The notes beneath the pieces are model-generated. The model was not told the DNA's origin. It did no database searches and was given only the letters and a program-made list of their open reading frames with translations. Shown one piece after another: positions 9,101 to 17,400 of a stretch of DNA of 31,421 bases (positions within the stretch are counted from its first letter, which is position 1; every line of letters starts with the position of its first letter). The stretch is from RYN-431 sp036388295. Lineage in GTDB: Bacteria > Planctomycetota > Phycisphaerae > Tepidisphaerales > Tepidisphaeraceae. A program made the translations under genes and the position numbers. The stretch is from positions 1 to 31,421 of the forward strand of contig DASVSC010000014.1 in NCBI GenBank assembly GCA_036388295.1. Direction: 5' to 3'.

Positions 9101-9526
9101 CTCGGGCGTTAAATCACGCGGCTCGATGTCGATCACGCAGAGCGTGCCCAGAGCGAACCCTTTCGAATCGATCAGTGGCATGCCGGCATAAAAGCGGATG
9201 CCCGGACTGCCAGTGACGAACGGATTGTCCCGAGTCCGCTCGTCTTGGGTCGCGTCGCGGATGATCAGCGGCTCGTCATAGTGAATGGCGTGGGCACAAA
9301 AGGCGTGGTCCCGCGGCGTTTCCGAAGCGCACAGGCCGACTTTTGACTTGGTCCATTGACGCTCTTTGTCGACCAAATTGATCAGCGCGATAGGGACCTG
9401 GCAAAGGTCCGCGGCGAGCGACGTGAGCGCATCGAAGTCGGCGTCGGCGGGCGTGTCGAGAATGGCGTGCCGCTGCAACGCCATCAGGCGATCAGGCTCA
9501 TTCGATGGCAATGGCGCTCGCGGCAT
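6140..9526 (-). CDS. Membrane c-di-GMP protein GAF-TM-CHASE-TM-PAS-GGDEF-EAL with atypical EAL
   Basis: This is a 1128-residue bifunctional-type cyclic-di-GMP enzyme. The domains in order are a cytoplasmic GAF (about 25-165), TM helix (184-203), periplasmic CHASE-like sensor (about 205-475), TM helix (482-505), coiled coil (515-555), PAS with PAC (about 560-668), GGDEF (about 675-840) and EAL (about 870-1115). The cyclase motif GGDEF is intact at 765-769. The canonical product-inhibition site is altered: Lys756 and Ser759 occupy the RxxD positions, although an RKKD lies two residues earlier. In the EAL domain E893-A-L, the LEIRED block and AEGIE are present, but the metal motif normally DDFGTG reads DGFGTG (Asp1016, Gly1017), so phosphodiesterase activity is doubtful. 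The ATG at 9526 was chosen over an in-frame GTG at 9562 because GGAAGG sits 6 nt before it. Confidence 0.9.
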   Translation of the reverse strand: MPRAPLPSNEPDRLMALQRHAILDTPADADFDALTSLAADLCQVPIALINLVDKERQWTKSKVGLCASETPRDHAFCAHAIHYDEPLIIRDATQDERTRDNPFVTGSPGIRFYAGMPLIDSKGFALGTLCVIDIEPRDLTPEQLRSLRSLARQVVSLIEHRTEARILDRLRATFTDKRHGIEWGAVVSLVIGLTITALVVYLSHRAQSDVAAQRFARLHESVKGEIGRRINLPEYGLKGLCGVFTSSVLVERDEFAACVGARNLPREFPGVLGIGFIKRVARGHVDRFVAAERADRAPDFAIQSTVSEMPLVDDLYVVKYINPIEPNRAIWGFDVGSEPKRRAAVERAARTGEAAITAPIVLRQEGLDRRGFLYILPVYKNGTNPQTPEARMAALDGLLFAPVAVGQVFAGVVDSVDNMLDLQVIDEESPDQAVTLYASDTPRPATTATETASSYSQSSPFTIAGRNWSVRTRSTAKFDATMVPVTSIVAGVLGSLLSVLLAVLIRTIGRSRAQAFALAQGMTADLNNAKNRAERTTAELRTQSSLLRIQSERLSRTNHMARVGGWEMDLATNALTWTDEVYYIHDLEPGAPIDVDRAIAFYAPGGRDHIQAAIENGILTGVAWDLELPLVTAKGREIWVRAQGECLKHDGVVHKLCGAFQDITDRKLAELQLRSLAWHDKLTGLPNRSLLSDRLQQCQNRTEREPGHAFAVLFLDFDRFKQTNDTLGHDAGDDLLKQIAARLRGTLCFDDSSRKKDFSTVGRLGGDEFVVVLDGITSLDDATAVADRLLGVLAEPYRIFGHQVVSTASIGIVTSGPDGARAEDLLRNADIAMYEAKLAGKGCYVVFDTAMHQRAKQRLDTETDLRHALEQHQLSLAFQPIVAMSTMRTVGMEALIRWEHPTRGIIPPELLIPIADETGLILPIGEWVLRQACQRFMAWQTALGELAPQGISVNLTRRQLMAEDLTERIRTALDDYGMPAECLNLEIREDVIMKDPAAAKAVLWSLRKLGVKIAMDGFGTGQSSLAMLHDLPIDVLKIDRSFTKNLGHGREFIAVVQAVAQLAHNLGVVVVAEGIETADQVVILQTIDCELGQGHLLGAPMSGESFSTSARRRATERLVLTDTESDAA

Positions 9527-9532
9527 ACCCGA

Positions 9533-9538
9533 CCTTCC
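9533..9538 (-). promoter_or_regulatory. Ribosome binding site that decides the start of the GAF/GGDEF/EAL gene
   Basis: On the minus strand GGAAGG lies 6 nt before the ATG at 9526. The longer reading from GTG 9562 has no comparable site and would place this sequence inside the coding region, so the shorter protein is preferred. Confidence 0.65.
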
Positions 9539-9589
9539 CACAACGCAAAAACGCTTCTCCACCGGCCACTCGGAGGTCGGCCGTTCGGA

Positions 9590-9630
9590 ACCTATTCAGG
9601 CATCGGCTTTCAGCCGCCACTGAATTAGGT
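9590..9630. promoter_or_regulatory. Stem-loop with flanking direct repeats in the divergent intergenic region
   Basis: The 404-bp gap between the c-di-GMP gene (start 9526) and the GH26 gene (start 9931) contains no convincing gene. At 9590-9599 and 9620-9630 two arms (ACCTATTCAG and CTGAATTAGGT) pair with one bulged base around an inner stem, CGGCT at 9604-9608 with AGCCG at 9612-9616. The octamer TCGGAACC flanks it at 9585-9592 and 9630-9637. On the minus strand this would be a structured leader about 65 nt before the c-di-GMP start codon. It could equally be a protein-binding site. It does not match the c-di-GMP riboswitch consensus as I know it. The rest of the gap shows only the short hairpin at 9901-9915. 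Confidence 0.4.
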
Positions 9631-9900
9631 CGGAACCCGCTCCAGTTGAAAATCTTTAATTCGATTGGTCGGCGCGACTTAACCCATCGCTTCGGGTTTG
9701 CGGACGCATCGTGCTGCTCACGTACGTCGAGCGCATTTCAGGCACCACTTCGTGTCGTCGGTCACGTTACGACAGGCCGAACCTTCGATTTCCTGGAGAT
9801 CCTGACGTTGGCAGAAGCGATTAGGCTCAGATAGCGTTCAACGCCGTCCCGGCTGACGGCTATCTATCCGCAGTGCGGTCGAGGTCTCGAAACAGTTTAT

Positions 9901-9915
9901 TCGCGTGTTACGCGA
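9901..9915. promoter_or_regulatory. Hyphenated palindrome just upstream of the GH26 start (possible operator or leader hairpin)
   Basis: TCGCGT-GTT-ACGCGA is a perfect 6-bp inverted repeat with a 3-nt centre, ending 15 bp before the GTG start of the mannanase. It could be an operator half-site pair or a small hairpin near the weak AGG ribosome site at 9922-9924. Nothing in the sequence distinguishes the two. Confidence 0.35.
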
Positions 9916-9930
9916 GAAAGCAGGTCTGGC

Positions 9931-10977
9931 GTGAAGGTCCGTCTATTGCCCGCCGTGTTGGCCGCCTTTGTCGGCATTGCCGTGTCGCAAGCCCAGGCGG
10001 TCACGCCCGTTACGCCGGACGCGTCGCCCGAAGCCCGCGCGCTGCTGAACTACATTTACGCCATGAAGGGTAAAAAAACCCTGTCCGGCCAGATGTGGGT
10101 GCCGTGGGGTACGGACGAAATCAAAACCGTCCACGACATCACCGGTAAATACCCGGCCATCCGCGGCCAGGACCTGATTCACGAACGGCACAACAAGCGT
10201 GAAATCGAACTCGCGGCCGAATGGTGGAAGGCCGGCGGCATCCCCACGATCATGTGGCACTGGGGCGCCCCGACCGTCGGCGAAGGCTTCGAGCCGAGCA
10301 AAGGGACGATCGACATCGACCGCTGCTTCCAGAAAGGCACCGAAGAGCACAAAATCATGTGGGCGGACCTGAAGCGCATTGCCGACCACCTGCAGGTGCT
10401 CCGCGACGCCAAGGTGCCGGTCCTCTGGCGGCCGATGCACGAGTTCGACGGCAACTGGTTCTGGTGGAGCAAGGGCGGCCCCGAGCGCTATAAGCGCCTG
10501 TGGCACACGATGTTCGACTACTTCGCCAAAGAGCGCAAGCTCAACAACCTGATCTGGGTCGCCTGCCACTGCGGCAAGCCCATCAGCGACTGGAGCCCCG
10601 GCTACGGATACCTCGACCTGGCCGGCCCCGACACCTACGGCCGCGGCATTCAGGCCGGGTTGTATAACGGCGCCAAAGCGATCTACGGCGACGAAATGCC
10701 GATCACCTACCACGAGTGCGGCGAAATCCCCGACCCTGACGAAAGCTTTCAAAAGGGCATCACCTGGTCCTGGTGGATGCTCTGGCACACCGGCCACCTG
10801 AACCGCCACAACAAGGACGCGCTCAAGAAAGCCTACAACCATGATCTGGTGATCACGCGCGACGAGTTGCCCCGAATCATGGACTACCTGAACGTCAAAA
10901 GCCCTGCCACGCAGCCGGGCCCTAAAGGCAAGTACCCGCCGGCTCAGGCCGCCGCGACGCCGGCCGCCGGTGGCTGA
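9931..10977 (+). CDS. Secreted GH26 beta-mannanase-like glycoside hydrolase
   Basis: This is a 348-residue family GH26 enzyme, most likely an endo-beta-1,4-mannanase acting outside the cytoplasm. A Sec signal occupies residues 1 to about 24 (Lys2/Arg4, hydrophobic core, then 'SQAQA'). The family hallmark 'LWRPMHEFDGNWFWW' is present, with His170 and Glu171 as the expected acid/base. The nucleophile is expected to be Glu262 in 'ITYHECGEIPDP'. The near-C-terminal 'WSWWMLWHTGH' is the usual aromatic substrate-cleft strand. The catalytic domain fills nearly the whole protein, with only a Pro/Ala-rich tail and no extra binding module. The start is GTG with a weak AGG upstream; no better in-frame ATG keeps the signal peptide. 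GH26 also includes beta-1,3-xylanases and lichenases, so substrate is inferred. Confidence 0.88.
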   Translation: MKVRLLPAVLAAFVGIAVSQAQAVTPVTPDASPEARALLNYIYAMKGKKTLSGQMWVPWGTDEIKTVHDITGKYPAIRGQDLIHERHNKREIELAAEWWKAGGIPTIMWHWGAPTVGEGFEPSKGTIDIDRCFQKGTEEHKIMWADLKRIADHLQVLRDAKVPVLWRPMHEFDGNWFWWSKGGPERYKRLWHTMFDYFAKERKLNNLIWVACHCGKPISDWSPGYGYLDLAGPDTYGRGIQAGLYNGAKAIYGDEMPITYHECGEIPDPDESFQKGITWSWWMLWHTGHLNRHNKDALKKAYNHDLVITRDELPRIMDYLNVKSPATQPGPKGKYPPAQAAATPAAGG

Positions 10978-11056
10978 TCCGCCGAACTTGTCGACCGGTC
11001 AGCGATCATAAAAGTTTGTCACGAGCGCTTCGGGGGAATGATCGGGACGAACGCAC

Positions 11057-11090
11057 CGTTTAGCCGGCGAGCATGCTCGCCGGCTAAACG
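11057..11090. repeat. Perfect 34-bp palindrome between convergent GH26 and efflux genes
   Basis: The 34 bases from CGTTTAGCCGGCGAGCA onward read identically on both strands, with 17-bp arms and the centre between 11073 and 11074. The element lies 80 bp after the GH26 stop and 31 bp before the stop of the convergent membrane-fusion gene. It could form a very stable hairpin in either transcript, so a bidirectional terminator or a REP-type repeat is plausible. No T-run follows. The rest of the 144-bp gap shows nothing else except a GACCGGTCAG word at 10993-11002. Confidence 0.8.
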
Positions 11091-11121
11091 TTCGTATAGG
11101 GCTCAGTATCGGTGATGCCGT

Positions 11122-12390
11122 TCAACGGCCGTTCTGCGTGGTCGGCGTTTCCACCTGCACCGGCGTCTGATTCGACAAGCGGCCGAGGTCGGACGTGATC
11201 ACGCGCGTCAGGCCGGGCCGCTTTTCCTTGATCTGGACCCAGCCGTTCCGCGCCTCGCCGCGAGTAATGACGTGCTCCACGGCCCGGCCGTCCGTTTCGC
11301 CGAAGACTTTGTCGGTCCCGGCGAAGGTGTAAATGGCATTGGCGGGCACGAATAGGGCGGCCGGGTCGGTGTCGACCACGATCGACCCGCGCGCGAACGC
11401 GCCGGGCCGGAGCAGGCGGTCGGGGTTGCTGATCACGCCTTCGACTTCGAATGTGCGCGTGGCGACGTCGATCTGCGGGTTGATCCGCCGCACCGTGCCC
11501 GCCGACCGCTGCGTCGATCCTTCGACCGCGACGTGAAGCACCTGGCCGACCTTGATCTGCTGCACGAATCGTTCCGGCACGGCCGCCCGGAACTTGATCG
11601 GGTCGTCGGCGACGACTTCGTACAGCACGTCGCCCTCGCGGACGTAAGAGCCGACCGACACCGTGCGTCGCGAGACACCGAACCGGCCGGGCCGCGCGGG
11701 GTCGCCGGCGCGCGGGGCGCGCACGAAGGTGTCGTCCAGATTCTGCCGGGCCGCGTCCAGGTCGGCCTTGCGAGAGCGGGCGGTGGCCAGATCGGTGCGG
11801 GCCTGCAGGACGGCGACCTCGGCGTCGCGCTTGGCCACTTCGAACGCCGTCTGCGCGTCGGCAAAATCCTGCTCGCTCAGCAGCGGCGGCTTCTGTTCGA
11901 ACAGCGTGCGGTTACGCTCGAACTTCGCCCCGGCATTCCGGGCCTGAACCTTGGCACGTTCGACGGTGACGACCTTGTCGACCTCGAACGTGTCGTTCGG
12001 CAGTTCGGTTAAGCCGAGTTTGGAAAGGGCTTCGCGCAGGGCCGACTCACGCTGGGCGAGGGCGAGTTCGAAATCGACCGGGTCGATCCGTGCCAACAGG
12101 CCGGCTTCGTCGACGCGGTCGCCGATGTCTTTGGCGATTTCGCGAATGCGGCCCGGCACCTTGGCCGCCAGGGTGACTTGGTCATCGCCATAAAGCGTGC
12201 CGACGACGTCCACCGTGCGGTCGACCGGCTCAAGGCGGACCGCCTGCGTCGTCACCGGCACCGCCGCCGCGGGGGCCGTGGTGGGGGCGGACGCCTTGTC
12301 GGCTTCCCGACAGCCGGCCGCGGCTAAGCCGGCCAGCAGTGGGAAGACGTAACGAAGAGAAGGATGAAAAATCTTGGTTCGACTCGGCAC
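11122..12390 (-). CDS. RND efflux membrane-fusion (periplasmic adaptor) lipoprotein, HlyD/AcrA family
   Basis: This is a 422-residue adaptor that links an inner-membrane RND pump to an outer-membrane channel. A lipoprotein signal ends at 'GLAAAGC' with Cys27, followed by an Ala/Pro/Thr linker. The lipoyl half 'VTLAAKVPGRIREI' and 'GDRVDEAGLLARIDP' (about 73-108) is followed by a long alpha-helical hairpin (about 108-220) and the second lipoyl half 'TFVRAPRAG' onward. The beta-barrel ('FRAAVPERFVQQIKVGQ', about 268-350) and membrane-proximal domain complete the fold. The start is GTG at 12390; no other start fits the signal peptide. It is transcribed divergently from the tetR-outer membrane factor-RND operon, and the palindromic operator lies 18 bp upstream of its start, suggesting co-regulation. 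Confidence 0.92.
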   Translation of the reverse strand: MPSRTKIFHPSLRYVFPLLAGLAAAGCREADKASAPTTAPAAAVPVTTQAVRLEPVDRTVDVVGTLYGDDQVTLAAKVPGRIREIAKDIGDRVDEAGLLARIDPVDFELALAQRESALREALSKLGLTELPNDTFEVDKVVTVERAKVQARNAGAKFERNRTLFEQKPPLLSEQDFADAQTAFEVAKRDAEVAVLQARTDLATARSRKADLDAARQNLDDTFVRAPRAGDPARPGRFGVSRRTVSVGSYVREGDVLYEVVADDPIKFRAAVPERFVQQIKVGQVLHVAVEGSTQRSAGTVRRINPQIDVATRTFEVEGVISNPDRLLRPGAFARGSIVVDTDPAALFVPANAIYTFAGTDKVFGETDGRAVEHVITRGEARNGWVQIKEKRPGLTRVITSDLGRLSNQTPVQVETPTTQNGR

Positions 12391-12408
12391 GGTGGTCGCC
12401 TAGGATAA

Positions 12409-12424
12409 AACTGACCGGTCAGTT
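12409..12424. promoter_or_regulatory. Perfect 16-bp palindromic operator, probable TetR-family binding site
   Basis: AACTGACCGGTCAGTT is identical on both strands. It sits in the 99-bp gap between the divergent membrane-fusion gene (start 12390) and the tetR gene (start 12490). Size, symmetry and position are those of an autoregulatory TetR-family operator that could shut off both arms of the efflux locus. Binding by this particular regulator is inferred from position only. The nearby TAGGATAAAA stretch (12401-12410) may be part of the adaptor promoter. Confidence 0.8.
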
Positions 12425-12489
12425 CTGCCGATCGTAGGCCTGCCGTTCCGCAGCGGCAAGGCGGTTCGGATCAATGATTTTGTCCGCTC

Positions 12490-13065
12490 ATGCAGCGACC
12501 CGACGAAGCAAAACGTCTAGCGATCCTCGACACCGCCGCCCGGCTTTTCGCCACGCGGCCGTTCCATGAAGTGCGCCTCGAGGACGTCGCGCAGGCCGCT
12601 CATATTGGTAAAGGGACCGTGTACCTGTACTTCAAGAGCAAGGACGAGCTGTTCGCGTCGCTGGTGCTCGACGGGTACGCACGGCTCGTCGAGCAGTTGC
12701 GGGTGATGAGCGAAACCGAAACCGACGACTCCGCCCTGCGCCGGCTCGAGATTGTGGTGCGCGAACTGGTGACGTTCGCCAAAACCTACCCGTACTTTTA
12801 CAGCGTCATGCGCGACTCCCCGCACGCCCAGGCCACCCAAGACCTTTGCCGTGCCCGCGAATCGGTCGGGCAGCTGGCGGGAAAGATCATCCGTGACGGC
12901 GTGACGCGCGGCGAACTCGACGACCCGCGGCCGGAAGTGACCGGCCAATTCATTCCCGCCTGCGTGCGCTCGGCCATCGTGTTCGGGCCGGGAACGCTGT
13001 CGGCCGATTCGATTGTGGAACACGTGATGCGCGTCATCGGACAAGGCGTCGTACGAAAGGCCTGA
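12490..13065 (+). CDS. TetR/AcrR-family transcriptional regulator
   Basis: This is a 191-residue ligand-responsive repressor. The N-terminal domain (about 8-55) is a typical TetR helix-turn-helix: 'ILDTAARLFATRPFHEVRLEDVAQAAHIGKGTVYLYFKSKDELF', given here only as its known pattern of LF, V.DVA, GKGTVY and YF.SKDEL elements. The remainder is a helical ligand and dimer domain with no recognisable effector signature. The gene is first in the run tetR, outer-membrane factor, RND pump; its TGA overlaps the next ATG by one base (TGATG), so the two are translationally coupled. The perfect palindrome 66 bp upstream is the probable binding site. No Shine-Dalgarno precedes the ATG. The likely role is repression of the efflux system with release by a pumped compound. 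Confidence 0.92.
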   Translation: MQRPDEAKRLAILDTAARLFATRPFHEVRLEDVAQAAHIGKGTVYLYFKSKDELFASLVLDGYARLVEQLRVMSETETDDSALRRLEIVVRELVTFAKTYPYFYSVMRDSPHAQATQDLCRARESVGQLAGKIIRDGVTRGELDDPRPEVTGQFIPACVRSAIVFGPGTLSADSIVEHVMRVIGQGVVRKA

Positions 13066-14456
13066 TGCGCTGCTGGCTGACCATTTTCTGCGTGTCGCTG
13101 TTACTGCTCGCCGGCTGCCGGGTGGATTCGGCGCGTGAGGCGGCCATTTACCGTGACCTGCTGGCCGTGCCCGGTCCGCAGCCGACGACGATGCCGGACG
13201 CGTCCGTCTCGCTGCCGCAGGTGTTACGGATCGCGAACCTGGCGAACGAAGACATCGCCGTGCAGGGCGAAGCCTACTACCGCGTGCTCAACGAGCGCCG
13301 CCGCACGGTCGCCAATTTTCTGCCCACGCTCAGCCTGGTCCCGACCTACGCCCGACGCGACGCGACTGACAGCAACGATGGCGGCGGCACCAACGGCGGT
13401 GTCTCTGTCGGCGGCGGGCAGGGCGGGTCGTCTCAGAACTCGGCGTTCGACGTCTCTGCGGACCTGAACATCAACCTCTTCAACGGCTTCGCCGACGTCA
13501 ACCGCTATTGGGCCACGACCTACCGCATCGAGCAGGCTAAGCAGCAACTGCTGGATTTGCAGCAGACGGTGCTGCTGGACGTCGCGCGCGTGTATTACCA
13601 GGTGCTGATCAGCGAGGCGTCGCTGAACGTGATCGAGCAATCGCTGGCGGCGCAGGAAGAACGCTTCCGTGACACGCGCGGCCGCTTCGAGGCGGGCCTG
13701 GCACGGCCGCTGGACGTGTCACAGACCGAGGCCCAGGTGGCGCAGACGCGGGTGCAATGGGTCGACGCCCGCCGCGACATCGACACCGGCCGGGTCACGC
13801 TGTCGCAGTTGGCCGCCACGCCATTGCAAGACCGCGTGCTGGGCGACGGCCTGACGGTGCCTGAGACGCCGCAATCGCTGGATCATTATCTGTCGGCCGC
13901 CACGACGTCGCGCAATGACCTGCGCGGGGCGATCAGCGCCATCGACGCGTCGCAGCGCGAAATCAAAGTCGCGGTGGCCCAGTATTACCCGTCCGTCACC
14001 CTGGATTTTTCGGCCTTCCTGTACCGCGAGTCGGTGCCGGACGAACGCCGCTGGGAAGCGTTGCTTGGTGTTAATTTGCCGATCTTCGCGGCCGGGCGGA
14101 TTCGGGCGGACGTGCTGGAGGCGTGGAGCTTTTTCCGCGAGGCCCAAATCGTCCGAAACCGCGTCGAACGGCAGGTGCGGTCGGAAGTGCGGTCGGCCTA
14201 TATCGAACTGCAGGCCAGCACCAGCCGCCTGGCAGAGTTAAAAAAGCAGCGCGACGCGGCCGAGGCGGCGTATCAACTTGCGGAGCAGTCCTACAAGGCC
14301 GGCATCGCGACGAACCTGGACCGCCTGATCGCGCAGTCCACGCTCCTGACGGCCCAGCTGGGCTTCTCACAGGAGTTTTTCAACCGAAAAGTGCGGTACC
14401 TGAACCTGCTGCGCGTCGCGGGCCTGTTGCGGAACGAACTCGAATCCTGGCGGTGA
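13065..14456 (+). CDS. TolC-family outer-membrane efflux lipoprotein (OEP)
   Basis: This is a 463-residue outer-membrane channel subunit of the tripartite pump. The lipoprotein signal ends at 'LLLLAGC' with Cys18. Two OEP repeats follow (about 45-240 and 265-455), each with long amphipathic helices and a beta-hairpin for the outer-membrane barrel. The first hairpin loop carries an unusually Gly/Ser/Asn-rich stretch at about 102-127 ('SNDGGGTNGG' and following), which should face the outside. The repeat motifs 'GRFEAGLARPLDVSQTEAQ' and 'EQSYKAGIATNLDRLIAQS' are the standard TolC family signature. The start overlaps the tetR stop, and the stop lies 3 nt before the RND pump ATG, so all three genes form one operon. 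Confidence 0.92.
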   Translation: MRCWLTIFCVSLLLLAGCRVDSAREAAIYRDLLAVPGPQPTTMPDASVSLPQVLRIANLANEDIAVQGEAYYRVLNERRRTVANFLPTLSLVPTYARRDATDSNDGGGTNGGVSVGGGQGGSSQNSAFDVSADLNINLFNGFADVNRYWATTYRIEQAKQQLLDLQQTVLLDVARVYYQVLISEASLNVIEQSLAAQEERFRDTRGRFEAGLARPLDVSQTEAQVAQTRVQWVDARRDIDTGRVTLSQLAATPLQDRVLGDGLTVPETPQSLDHYLSAATTSRNDLRGAISAIDASQREIKVAVAQYYPSVTLDFSAFLYRESVPDERRWEALLGVNLPIFAAGRIRADVLEAWSFFREAQIVRNRVERQVRSEVRSAYIELQASTSRLAELKKQRDAAEAAYQLAEQSYKAGIATNLDRLIAQSTLLTAQLGFSQEFFNRKVRYLNLLRVAGLLRNELESWR

Positions 14457-14459
14457 ATT

Positions 14460-17400
14460 ATGTTGGCATTCATTGGCGCTTTCGTCCGTCGTCCCGTCTT
14501 CGCCAGCATGATCATCCTGGCGGGGATCGTCGTCGGCGCGGCGGCCTACACGGGGCTGGGCGTCGACCGTTTTCCGTCCGTGGATCTGCCCACCGTCAGC
14601 GTCCGCACGAGCCTGCCCGGGGCGGCCCCGGAGGAGATGGAAACCGAGGTCAGCGAGGAGATCGAACAAGTCGTCAACACCGTCGACGGCATCGACGAGC
14701 TGCGCAGCATCTCGGCGGCCGGCAACAGCATCGTGATCGCGACGTTCAGCCTCGACCGCGACATCGAATCGGCCGCGCAGGACGTGCGGGACAAGGTCGC
14801 CACCGTCATCAGCCGCCTGCCGGAAGAGGCCGACCCGCCGGTGATCAGCAAGTTCGACAACGACTCCACGCCGGTCGTCACGTTCACCCTGTCCGGCGAG
14901 CGCAGCTTGCGCGAGCTGACGGAAATCGCCGACAAGCTGGTGAAGGTGCAGCTGGAACGCAGCAAAGGCGTCGGCGAGGTGCGCATCGTCGGCGGCGCGC
15001 TGCGCACGGTGAACATCACGCTGAGCAGCAGCCGCCTGAACGCGCTGGGCATTCCGGTGACCGTCGTCCGCGACGCCATCGTGCGGCAGAACAGCGAAAT
15101 CCCCGGCGGCAACCTGACGGGCGCGGCCCGTGAGGCCAGCCTGCGCACGCTCGGCCGGCTCAATAACGCGGGCGACTTCCTCAACATCGTTCTGACGACC
15201 GTGAACGGCAAGCCGGTCTACCTTCGCGACGTGGCCGACGTGGAAGACGCGCAGGCCGAGCAGCGGTCGCTGTCGCGCCTCGACGGCAAGCCGTCCGTGG
15301 CGCTGGACATTCTCCGTCAGAGTGGCGCAAATACCATCGCCGTCATCGAAGGCGTCAAAGCGCAGGCCCAGGCCCTGCAGGACCAGTTGCCGCCCGGCGT
15401 GCAATTGCTGGTCAACCGCGACCAGTCCTCCTACATCTACGCGGCGCTTCACGAAATCAATCTGCACCTGGTGCTCGGCTCGGTCCTCGCCTGTTTGGTG
15501 GTGCTGGCGTTCACGCGGTCGTGGCGGTCGACCGTGATCGCCGGCGTGGCGATTCCGGCGTCGGTCATCACCACGTTTGCCATGATGGCGGCGCTCGATT
15601 TCACGCTCAACAGCGTGACGATGCTGGCCCTGGTGCTGATGGTCGGCATCGTGATCGACGACGCGATCGTCGTGCTGGAAAACATCTTCCGCTACGTCGA
15701 AGAAAAGAAGATGCCGCCGATGGAGGCGGCCATGAAAGGCACCGGCGAAATCGCCACCGCCGTGCTGGCGACCACGCTGTCATTGGCCGTCATTTTCGTG
15801 CCGGTGTCGTTTATGAGTTCGATCAGCGGAAGGTTCCTGTACCAGTTCGGCATTACGGCGGCGGTGTCGGTGATGGTCAGCCTGGCCGTCAGTTTCATCC
15901 TGACGCCGACGCTGTCGGCGCGAATGCTCGTCGGCGAGGCCAAGCGACTGGAAAAGAAGGGCGGGCACGGCGGAAGCCGCGGCGGGTTCTACGGCGTGAT
16001 CGACCGCGGCTACACGTTCCTGCTGAAGCTGGTGATGCGCGGACGCTGGGCGGCGGCCGTGGTGGCGGCGCTGATTATCGCGTCGTCGATCCCGCTGTTC
16101 CTCGTGGTGCAAAAAAGCTACCTGCCCGAGGGCGTGGACGAGGCCGAGTTCGAGGTGCGCGTCGAAGCGCCGCTGAGCCTGAGCTTCGACGCCATGAACG
16201 ACGTGATGCTGCGCGTCGAAGCGGACCTGATGGCCATGCCGGAAATCCGGTCGATCTTGTCCAAGGTCGGCTCCGGCTTCATCGGCGGCGTGAACAACGG
16301 CGAAATCGCCGTCAAACTGCCGCCGCACGAGGAACGCGTCTTCGGCTTCGGCCGGCTCTTCAAATCCCTTCTCAAAGGCGATCCCGGCGCGGCCTTCCGC
16401 GGCAATTTCTCGCAGAGTGAAGTGATGGACAAAATCACCGCCTCACTGCGGAAGTACCGCGACCTGCGCATCCAGGCGCGCAACTTCCCCGGCTTCAACA
16501 TCGGCGGCGGCAACTTCGACGTCGATCTGTCGATCAGCGGCCCGGACTTGAACGAGATCGCCCGCATCACCGAAGAGCTGACCAGGCGCGGTCTGGCCAC
16601 CGGCGGCTTCCGCAATCTCAACACTACGCTGCGGCTCGACAAGCCGGAAGTGAACGTGACGATCGACCGCGCCCGCGCCGCCGACCTGGGCGTCACGCCA
16701 CAGGACATCGGCACGGCCCTGCGATTGCTCGTCGGCGGCGACGAGGAAGTGACCCGCTACCGCGACCCGGGCACGAACGAAAACTACGACGTGCGCCTGC
16801 GCCTGGCCCCCGAAGACCGCGGCTCGGCGGACCAGATCCCGCAGCTGTTCCTGACCGGCAGCAACAACCAGCTGGTCGAGCTGCGCAACATCGCCTCGGT
16901 TTCGGCCGGCTTGTCCGCGGCGCGGGTCGACCGGCTCGACCGCGTGCGCGACGCGCGCGTGCGCGGCTTCCTCGCCAGCGGGGCGGCGCTGCAGACGCAG
17001 ATCAACGTGCTGCTGGCCGAGGCCGAGAAGATCGGGCTGCCGCCGGGGTACAACATCACCGTCCGCGGGGCGGGCAAGGAGTTCGAGCGGACGTACCAGG
17101 AGTTCGGCTTCGCGTTCGCGCTGTCGATCGTGTTCATGTACATGATCCTGGCCAGCCAGTACGAGCACCTGATGCACCCGCTGACGATTCTGTTGTCGCT
17201 GCCGCTGTGCCTGCCGTTCGCGCTGTTGTCGCTGTACCTGTTCGACCAGACGCTGAACCTTTACTCGGCGCTGGGTCTGCTGGTGCTGTTCGGCGTGGTG
17301 AAGAAGAACTCGATTCTGCAGGTCGACCACATGAACCAGTTGCGGGCGCACGGCATGACGCGGTACGACGCCGTGATCGAAGGCAACCGCGACCGCCTGC

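Noticed and set aside
9505..9834. 109-codon plus-strand frame covering part of the intergenic gap
   Set aside because: It begins inside the c-di-GMP gene on the other strand, has no ribosome site, and its composition looks non-coding.
9563..9930. c-di-GMP riboswitch upstream of the GGDEF/EAL gene
   Set aside because: A stem-loop is present, but the GEMM core elements as I know them were not found.
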